A stretch of 36,788 nt of DNA, taken from NCBI GenBank assembly GCA_020848035.1, contig JADLAX010000098.1:1-36788 (forward strand). The letters are read 5' to 3'. Source of the stretch: Anaerolineae bacterium (GTDB taxonomy: Bacteria > Chloroflexota > Anaerolineae > Promineifilales > Promineifilaceae). The notes under the pieces were generated by a model. The model had not been told where the DNA came from. It saw only the letters and a program-made list of their open reading frames with translations, and did not search any database. Positions 32,181-36,788 of this stretch are shown here, one piece after another. A program made the translations under genes and the position numbers. Position 1 is the first letter of the stretch. Every line of letters starts with the position of its first letter.

Positions 32181-33866
32181 ATGACGCGCCAACATCCCTT
32201 GTTGTTTTTCATTTCGGTGCTTTTTCTGGCTACGCTGGCCTGTAACGCTTTTGCGGGCGACCAAACGGAGCCAGCGCTAGACGTGCCGCCTGCGGCGGTG
32301 ACGGTGGTGGACGCTACGGCCGTTCCCGGCGCAGAAACCCCGGTGGCTGGCATTGCCCCAACGGCTACTTTGCCCGGCGGCAGCGGGGGTGGCGGTACGG
32401 CCGTTGCCTCTGGTGGCCCCTATGTCACCATGCTGGTAGATCTCAACATTCGTTCTGGCCCTGGTGTGGTTTATGAGCGGTTGGGCTTTTTCCTCAAAGA
32501 TTCAACCGCCACGGTGCTGGGGCGCGATCCGGGCACTGGCTGGTGGCTGGTTACCTGCCCCAGCGACATTGCCGCGCCCCAGTGCTGGATTTCTGGCGGG
32601 TCACAGTACACTCTGGGTACCAACACCGGCAGCGTGCCGGTGGCGGCAGCCCCACCCACGCCCACACCTCAGCCAACGGCCACCGCGACAACCGAACCGG
32701 CGGTCGATACGGCCGTCATCGACGGCCTGGGCAGCTACCTGGTCTACAGCGACACGGATGGCATCTGGCGGCTGCCGCTGGATACGACCCAATCGCCGCC
32801 CACGGCGGGTGAACCGGTGCTGTTAACGGCCGTTACCGATGTCCAACAGCTGTTCGTCTCGCCCGATGGTCAGCAAATTGCCTATCGCGCTGGTGATTTT
32901 GAAAGCAATCGGCTGGGCATTGTTTCTGTCTCAGGCAGTGACCAGGTGTTGATTGCCTCGGAGGATCTGCCCAATGAGGCGGGCAGTGATTTTGCTGTCT
33001 TAATTGACCAGGTGGATTGGCTGCCCAACAGCCAGACGTTGGCTTTTAGCACCAACATCGTGAACCTGGAGGGGCCGGGCGCCGCGCCGCAGGCCGACTT
33101 GTGGCTGGTAACCACCAGCGGCAGCCTGACGGAGCAGTTTGCCGTGGACACGGCAGGCCACACCTTTGCGCTCTCGCCGGACGGCAGCCGCGTCATTTTT
33201 GGCAACCCGGAGAGCGTGACGCGGGTGAACCTGGACGGCAGCAATCGTGAAACGGTGATTGAGTTTCCCTTTGTGAACACCGCCAGCGAATACGCCTGGG
33301 CCCCCACCGCCCAATGGCTGCCCAGCGGCAGCCAGGCCTACGTGGCCATCGCCGACGGTGATCCGTGGACGGCCGATGCGGGCGCTGTGCTGTACCAGAT
33401 TCCAGTAAGCGGTCCGGCGGTGCCCATTGGCTCGCTGCTGGGCAACACGCTCTTCACCTCGGTGGAGTGGACGCGCAGCGGGGGCAATTTGGGCTATGTG
33501 CAGGTCATTATCGGCCCAGACAATGCGCAGTCGGTAGTCATTGCCGAAGGTGACGGGGCGAGTGCAACGGCCGTTAAAACCACCAACAACCAACCGTTGA
33601 CCTTTAGCGGTTGGAACCGCTCGGGTACCTATTTTCTGTATGCAGGTCTGGGATTTTTGGGCATCGGCCAGGTGGGTCAGCCGCCGCTGGAGGTGCTGTT
33701 GACGGGCAATGTCAGCCAGCAGATGTGGCTGACGGACAATGCGTTTGTAACGGCCGTTGGCAGCAGCGGCAGTTGGGAGCTGTTCACCGGCAATGTGGCA
33801 GGCAATACGCGGCTGGTGGGGGAAACGGCCGTCGATTCCCCCGTTGTTGACGTGTGGGAGCCCTAA
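32181..33866 (+). CDS. Lipoprotein with SH3b domain and TolB-like propeller
   Basis: 561 residues from the ATG at 32181, with AAGGAG seven bases upstream. A frame from 32127 adds only non-signal sequence. A signal peptide ends near LFLATLACNAF, with a plausible lipidated Cys. An Ala/Thr/Gly linker is followed by a bacterial SH3 domain (MLVDLNIRSGPGVVYERLG to WWLVTCPSDIAAPQCWI), then a PTPTPQPTATAT linker. Residues about 190-560 show beta-propeller repeats with SPDGQQIAYRAG and SPDGSRVIFGN. It probably sits on the cell surface and binds wall polymer or protein partners. Several ACGGCCGT sites occur in the coding sequence as Thr-Ala-Val. Confidence 0.85.
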   Translation: MTRQHPLLFFISVLFLATLACNAFAGDQTEPALDVPPAAVTVVDATAVPGAETPVAGIAPTATLPGGSGGGGTAVASGGPYVTMLVDLNIRSGPGVVYERLGFFLKDSTATVLGRDPGTGWWLVTCPSDIAAPQCWISGGSQYTLGTNTGSVPVAAAPPTPTPQPTATATTEPAVDTAVIDGLGSYLVYSDTDGIWRLPLDTTQSPPTAGEPVLLTAVTDVQQLFVSPDGQQIAYRAGDFESNRLGIVSVSGSDQVLIASEDLPNEAGSDFAVLIDQVDWLPNSQTLAFSTNIVNLEGPGAAPQADLWLVTTSGSLTEQFAVDTAGHTFALSPDGSRVIFGNPESVTRVNLDGSNRETVIEFPFVNTASEYAWAPTAQWLPSGSQAYVAIADGDPWTADAGAVLYQIPVSGPAVPIGSLLGNTLFTSVEWTRSGGNLGYVQVIIGPDNAQSVVIAEGDGASATAVKTTNNQPLTFSGWNRSGTYFLYAGLGFLGIGQVGQPPLEVLLTGNVSQQMWLTDNAFVTAVGSSGSWELFTGNVAGNTRLVGETAVDSPVVDVWEP

Positions 33867-33872
33867 TTGGGT

Positions 33873-34304
33873 TTAGGTTCGGCGTGGATGACGCCAGTTA
33901 AGGCCGGGAAAACGAGCGAAATCGCCATCGGTTGTCAGCCATTCGCTGCCAGACTCAATGGCCAGTGCGGCTAAATAGGCATCTGGCACCAGATTCCCTT
34001 TAATGCCTGGTTCCCGGCACAGATTTTGGAAAATTTGCCAATGTCTGCTGCCGGGAACAATATTTATGCAGTTTGGTTGCTGGCGAACGGCCGTGGCAAA
34101 CTGCATCGCCTCGCTAAGGGGGCTGGGTGGGGTAAAAATCCGGGGGTGCGTCACAATCCGCAAAAAGCCACTTAAGACCAGATCAGACATGCCATATGCC
34201 TGCTCACTGTTGATTAGCGCTTCGAGCCACTGGTGATAAGCTTCGTGATCGGGGGCATCCGCGCGATAAGCGTAGACGAGGATGTTCACATCAAGCAGAA
34301 TCAT
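33873..34304 (-). CDS. vapC: VapC-like PIN-domain toxin
   Basis: 143 residues. PIN domain with the first acidic site in MILLDVNILVYAYR (Asp5), a Glu/Asp in the middle (PLSEAMQF), and the C-terminal acidic cluster DAYLAALAIESG...LTTDGDF. PIN toxins of this type cleave tRNA or other structured RNA and are kept in check by the paired antitoxin. The start overlaps the end of the antitoxin gene by 14 bases, typical of co-translated pairs. It lies convergent with the SH3b-lipoprotein gene, only six bases apart. Confidence 0.92.
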   Translation of the reverse strand: MILLDVNILVYAYRADAPDHEAYHQWLEALINSEQAYGMSDLVLSGFLRIVTHPRIFTPPSPLSEAMQFATAVRQQPNCINIVPGSRHWQIFQNLCREPGIKGNLVPDAYLAALAIESGSEWLTTDGDFARFPGLNWRHPRRT

Positions 34305-34542
34305 CAGCCTCTTCCATCAAATCCAACAACGCGGCGGAATCGTCTAAATTCACGCCAGGTTGCAGCCCTTGACCAGCAAATACAGGCAGTTTGACTGACT
34401 CCCGTTGGTTGTTCTCCTCCTGCCGGGCCAACGTTTCACGTAACGAATCCTCAATAACGGCCGTTAACGTTTTGCCTCTTTTAACTGCCAGCTGCTTAGT
34501 ACGCTTTAATAAATTCTCGTCAATACGGATTGTCGTTCTCAT
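34291..34542 (-). CDS. vapB: VapB-like ribbon-helix-helix antitoxin
   Basis: 83 residues. The N-terminus MRTTIRIDENLLKRTKQLA with LTAVIEDSLRETLA is a ribbon-helix-helix DNA-binding domain. The C-terminal half (SVKLPVFAGQGLQPGVNLDD) is the likely toxin-binding tail. The gene overlaps vapC by 14 bases and should autoregulate the pair. The upstream 590 bases are non-coding. Confidence 0.9.
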   Translation of the reverse strand: MRTTIRIDENLLKRTKQLAVKRGKTLTAVIEDSLRETLARQEENNQRESVKLPVFAGQGLQPGVNLDDSAALLDLMEEADDSA

Positions 34543-34931
34543 GCATCAAAGCATATTGAACTGTCATCAATATGTCAAGATTGACTCACCAGGCAAGTTA
34601 TATTGAATTTTACGCCAAGTCGCAAAGAGGCAAGGTGCTCCCTTGAGGCCTTAGCGTCTTGGCGCAAGCTAGTATTGCGCCCCGGAAGTTCGCATAAGGT
34701 TATTGACGACGGCGCAATACTTAAACAGTCCGGCAGCTAAACATAATAACGTTATGTGGATTTCTGCCGGACTGTACTAGTTATTCTACCTGACAAGCTA
34801 TTTGTCCATTCCCGAGGTGTTCTGTGGGCTTAAAAAGAAGTGCGCCCCCTGTCCTGCATAAACAGGGGGCGCGTGCAGAGGGGATGTTGTTTGTTGGTGA
34901 GAAATGATGAGGGACTACACCAACGAAAACA

Positions 34932-34994
34932 AAAAAGGAGCGCTGTGCAGTAACTGCGGTGGTAGTTGTCCGATACCTGCTCGGCAGTTACTGC
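34932..34994 (-). terminator. Possible ftsZ-distal terminator
   Basis: On the minus strand, GCAGTAACTGC pairs with GCAGTTACTGC, and a run of six T (complement of AAAAAA at 34932-34937) follows ten bases after the stem. The separation of stem and T-run is longer than usual, so confidence is limited. Confidence 0.4.
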
Positions 34995-35051
34995 CCATTA
35001 CTCTGGCTTTAGGCAGACACCGGGGAGGTAATCTGCCAGAACCAGATGTAA

Positions 35052-35135
35052 TTTACAGTGTTGGCGGCTTACAGTCTTGGTAGACTGCGCAATCCAACAG
35101 GATTGCCAACTCTGTTGAGTTGATTAATTTGTAAA
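35052..35135 (-). ncRNA. Candidate structured RNA (three-way junction) directly after ftsZ
   Basis: An outer stem CAGTGTTGGC/GCCAACTCTG (35056-35065 and 35105-35114, one mismatch) encloses two hairpins: CAGTCT-TGGT-AGACTG (35072-35087) and CAATCC-AACA-GGATTG (35090-35105). TTTAC/GTAAA (35052-35056, 35131-35135) could close it further. It starts right at the ftsZ stop codon. It could be a 3' UTR element or a repeat. The strand is uncertain because palindromic DNA folds both ways. Confidence 0.4.
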
Positions 35136-36287
35136 CTAGCGTCGGCGCAAAAAGGCCGGAATTTCCAGATTGTTGGGCGCAAATTTTGGCTGCACCGGTT
35201 CCAATTCTCGTTCTTCGCGGACTTCGCGAACCGGCACCTGGCGTGAGGCGGCCACGCTGGCCTCGGTTTGCGGCCGGTGGGTGGGGGCGTTGGTGGAACG
35301 GCCGTACTGCTGCTGCAACACCTGTCGCCGCGAGATGGTCCGTTCGAACCCGGTGGCAATCACCGTCACCCGCATTTCGTCACCCATCGTCTCATCAATC
35401 ACCGCGCCAAAGATCATGTTGGCGTCAGGATGGGCCGTCTCGCGGATGATGGCGGCGGCGATGTTGACGTCGTACAGGCTCATGTTGGGGCCGCCGGTGA
35501 CGTTGAACAAGATGCCCTGCGCGCCGTCGATGGTCACATCCAGCAGGCGGGAGCTGATGGCCTGCTCAGCGGCCAGTCGGGCCCGTTCTTCACCTTCGCC
35601 GTGGCCAATGGCCATGAGCGCCGCCCCACCTTCAGACATGATCGCTTTCACGTCGGCAAAGTCCAGGTTGATGAGGCCGGGCACGGTGATGAGCTCGCTG
35701 ATGCCCTGGATGCCCTGGCGCAGCACGTCATCGGCCATTTTGAAGGAATCTTTGAGCGAGACGCGCCGGTCGGTGAGCTCCAGCAGGCGGTCGTTGGGAA
35801 TGACGATGAGGGTATCGACGTGCTCTTTGAGGCGCTCGATGCCCGATTCGGCCGAGTTAGAACGTTTGCTGCCTTCGAAGAGGAACGGCCGTGTTACCAC
35901 CCCAATTGTCAGCGCACCCTGTTCACGCGCCAGTTTAGCCACCACAGGAGCCGCGCCGGTACCCGTACCGCCGCCCATGCCCGCGGTGATAAACACCATG
36001 TCTGAGCCAGCCAGCACTTCATGCAGCTCTTCAGAAGATTCAAGAGCGGCTTTTTCGCCCTGCTCAGGATGGCCGCCTGCGCCCAGGCCGCGAGTTAGCT
36101 TTTCGCCAATACGCACACGTACGGGGGCATCGGAAAGGATCAGCGCCTGGTTGTCTGTATTGACGGCCACAAAATCGACGCCGCTGATGCCTTGTTGAAT
36201 CATGCGATTCACGGCATTACAGCCGCCGCCACCAACCCCTACGACGCGAATACAGGCTACGGTTTCTAATTCAGGCGCTCTTTGCAT
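35136..36287 (-). CDS. ftsZ: Cell division GTPase FtsZ
   Basis: 383 residues from the ATG at 36285-36287, with AGAGGG six bases upstream. Tubulin-type GTPase: GVGGGGCNAVNRM (about 17-29), the signature GMGGGTGTGAAPVVA, the T7 loop around NLDFADVKAIM, and the C-terminal FtsZ domain with GEERARLAAEQAISS. The very end NLEIPAFLRRR is the conserved C-terminal peptide that binds FtsA, SepF or ZipA. It forms the cytokinetic ring. There is no ftsA or mra cluster in the window. A small HTH gene precedes it with a terminator-like hairpin between, so ftsZ must have its own promoter or depend on read-through. Confidence 0.97.
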   Translation of the reverse strand: MQRAPELETVACIRVVGVGGGGCNAVNRMIQQGISGVDFVAVNTDNQALILSDAPVRVRIGEKLTRGLGAGGHPEQGEKAALESSEELHEVLAGSDMVFITAGMGGGTGTGAAPVVAKLAREQGALTIGVVTRPFLFEGSKRSNSAESGIERLKEHVDTLIVIPNDRLLELTDRRVSLKDSFKMADDVLRQGIQGISELITVPGLINLDFADVKAIMSEGGAALMAIGHGEGEERARLAAEQAISSRLLDVTIDGAQGILFNVTGGPNMSLYDVNIAAAIIRETAHPDANMIFGAVIDETMGDEMRVTVIATGFERTISRRQVLQQQYGRSTNAPTHRPQTEASVAASRQVPVREVREERELEPVQPKFAPNNLEIPAFLRRR

Positions 36288-36321
36288 GTGAATACCCTCT
36301 TACTAATAATTCCAAAAAGAT

Positions 36322-36363
36322 GGCGGGGGCAAACAATACCCTCTTCCCGGGAATGCCCCCGCC
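36322..36363 (-). terminator. Terminator-like hairpin between HTH gene and ftsZ
   Basis: GGCGGGGGCA (36322-36331) pairs perfectly with TGCCCCCGCC (36354-36363). On the minus strand a T-rich stretch (ATCTTTTTGG) follows the stem. It starts five bases after the HTH stop codon. Confidence 0.7.
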
Positions 36364-36367
36364 ACGG

Positions 36368-36580
36368 TTAAAACAGTGTTGCTTTGTTGCCTGGCCGGGG
36401 ATCATACCGGCTGGCGTATTGATCGAGCGTCGCTTTTTCGACCAGCCATTTGTTGCCAAATTTGATGGCTGGCAGCTTGCCCTGGCGGATCAGACGGCGC
36501 ACCGATTCAGGGTGAATGTTGAGCCGCTTGCTAACCTCCGCCACGCCCGCGTAATTCTCGATTAAGTCGTCTTTACTCAT
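36368..36580 (-). CDS. Excisionase/MerR-type helix-turn-helix protein
   Basis: 70 residues starting at the ATG at 36578-36580. The pattern NYAGVAEVSKRLNIHPESVRRLIRQGKLPAIKFGNKWLVEK is the excisionase-family winged helix (wing at FGNKW). It is a DNA-binding protein and probably a repressor. Its promoter lies in an inverted repeat 50-110 bases upstream, which suggests autoregulation. A terminator-like hairpin separates it from ftsZ, so it might influence ftsZ transcription. No integrase or phage genes are close, so despite the family name an excision role is not supported. Confidence 0.85.
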   Translation of the reverse strand: MSKDDLIENYAGVAEVSKRLNIHPESVRRLIRQGKLPAIKFGNKWLVEKATLDQYASRYDPRPGNKATLF

Positions 36581-36626
36581 TGCTTCTCATGGTATTTGAA
36601 GAAGCATCCTCACAAGTGCGGGATAC

Positions 36627-36692
36627 TACAACAATTGGATATGTTGCAACAATACAACAAAACTTAGTTACTGTCAAGTACCAATTGTTGTA
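36627..36692. promoter_or_regulatory. Inverted operator-like arms around the HTH promoter
   Basis: TACAACAATTGG (36627-36638) is perfectly inverted at 36681-36692 (CCAATTGTTGTA). A central palindrome TGTTGCAACA (36642-36651) overlaps the -10 region. Spacing suits a dimer or tetramer regulator such as the HTH protein encoded downstream. Confidence 0.55.
36649..36677 (-). promoter_or_regulatory. Strong sigma70-type promoter of the HTH gene
   Basis: On the minus strand TTGACA (36677-36672), a 17-base spacer and TATTGT (36654-36649). Transcription would start near 36642, giving a leader of about 60 bases. Confidence 0.75.
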
Positions 36693-36699
36693 ATACGTC

Positions 36700-36780
36700 A
36701 ACAGGGGTGAGGGAGTGACAGGGTGAAGGGGTGACAAGGTGAAGGGGTGACAAGGTGAAGGGGTGACAAGGTGAATTCCA
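36700..36780. repeat. G-rich tandem minisatellite, intergenic
   Basis: Iterated GGGGTGACAAGGTGAA units (16 bases) in at least four copies near the right edge. The unit is closely related to the one translated within AcnX at 28060-28192. It continues or ends beyond the window. Confidence 0.85.
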
Positions 36781-36788
36781 CAGTCACC

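Larger units (their letters stand above)
34543..35135. other. Structured non-coding region between ftsZ and vapB
   Basis: No gene. Several inverted repeats occur: imperfect iterated CGCCAAGTCGC / GCGTCTTGGCG arms (34612-34665); ACAGTCCGGCAG/CTGCCGGACTGT (34725-34736 and 34764-34775) with ATAACGTTAT in its loop; GCGCCCCCTGT/ACAGGGGGCGC (34842-34852 and 34862-34872); GCAGTAACTGC/GCAGTTACTGC (34947-34957 and 34984-34994), followed on the minus strand by a T-run at about 34937-34932; GGCAGA/TCTGCC (35012-35017 and 35032-35038); and a three-way junction at 35052-35135. Confidence 0.7.

Noticed and set aside
35170..36198. Plus-strand frame of over 340 codons opposite ftsZ
   Set aside because: The minus strand encodes FtsZ with all motifs. 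The mirror product is Ser/Arg-rich and featureless.
36368..36580. Phage or integrative element marked by an excisionase-type gene
   Set aside because: No integrase, attachment repeats or other phage genes lie near. The DNA-binding family is also used by ordinary regulators.
36700..36780. CRISPR-like array at the right edge
   Set aside because: Tandem minisatellite without spacers, same unit as in AcnX.

Overview
The window looks like chromosomal DNA of a G+C-rich member of the Chloroflexota (Anaerolineae/Caldilineae/Ardenticatenia-like). This is inferred, not proven. It rests on the mix of lipoproteins with Thr/Pro linkers, SH3b and propeller domains, a translin-family protein, AcnX and UbiD enzymes, a yacL-gltX-cysS-rlmB operon and a FtsZ with a conserved C-terminal peptide. 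There are no phage genes, no intact insertion sequence, no rRNA and no CRISPR array.

Layout. 1-6.8 kb (minus strand): a membrane-protein cluster made of a large secreted/membrane protein, an ABC ATPase, two ABC-2 type permeases and a coiled-coil membrane protein cut by the left edge. 6.9-12.4 kb: short units, including DUF503/YlxP, DUF4230, a half-size TrxR-like flavoprotein, a membrane protein, a translin-family protein, a DUF2877/AllH-like protein, a YbaK-like deacylase and a family 2 glycosyltransferase. 12.4-17.2 kb (minus): PIN/TRAM protein, gltX, cysS and rlmB, an order known from Firmicutes but without the ispD-ispF genes often found there. 17.2-22.6 kb: gene-poor DNA, a membrane protein, a DAO-family oxidoreductase, an M28 peptidase lipoprotein and a 48-residue membrane microprotein. 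22.7-24.1 kb: extended SDR and tRNA-Val(CAC). 24.0-27.5 kb: ion-transport group (CBS pair, ArsB/NhaD-like permease, PII-like protein, CPA2 antiporter). 27.6-31.9 kb (minus): UbiD-type decarboxylase, MscS channel and an aconitase-X (AcnX) fused to its swivel domain. 32.2-36.6 kb: SH3b/propeller lipoprotein, VapBC toxin-antitoxin pair, a structured non-coding stretch, ftsZ and a small excisionase-type HTH protein with a clear promoter inside an inverted repeat.

Two things stand out. First, AcnX and UbiD are the two enzyme families that carry out the archaeal 'modified' mevalonate route (phosphomevalonate dehydratase, then trans-anhydromevalonate-5-phosphate decarboxylase). Their proximity here, next to a gltX operon lacking ispD-ispF, makes an archaeal-type isoprenoid route in a bacterium a testable hypothesis. 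Second, the DNA carries unusual repeat layers. The palindrome ACGGCCGT occurs about 70 times by hand count, inside and between genes, much as HIP1 does in cyanobacteria. Many intergenic gaps hold long inverted repeats built from iterated short units. A G-rich minisatellite together with one of those units is translated in frame as the linker that joins the two halves of AcnX.
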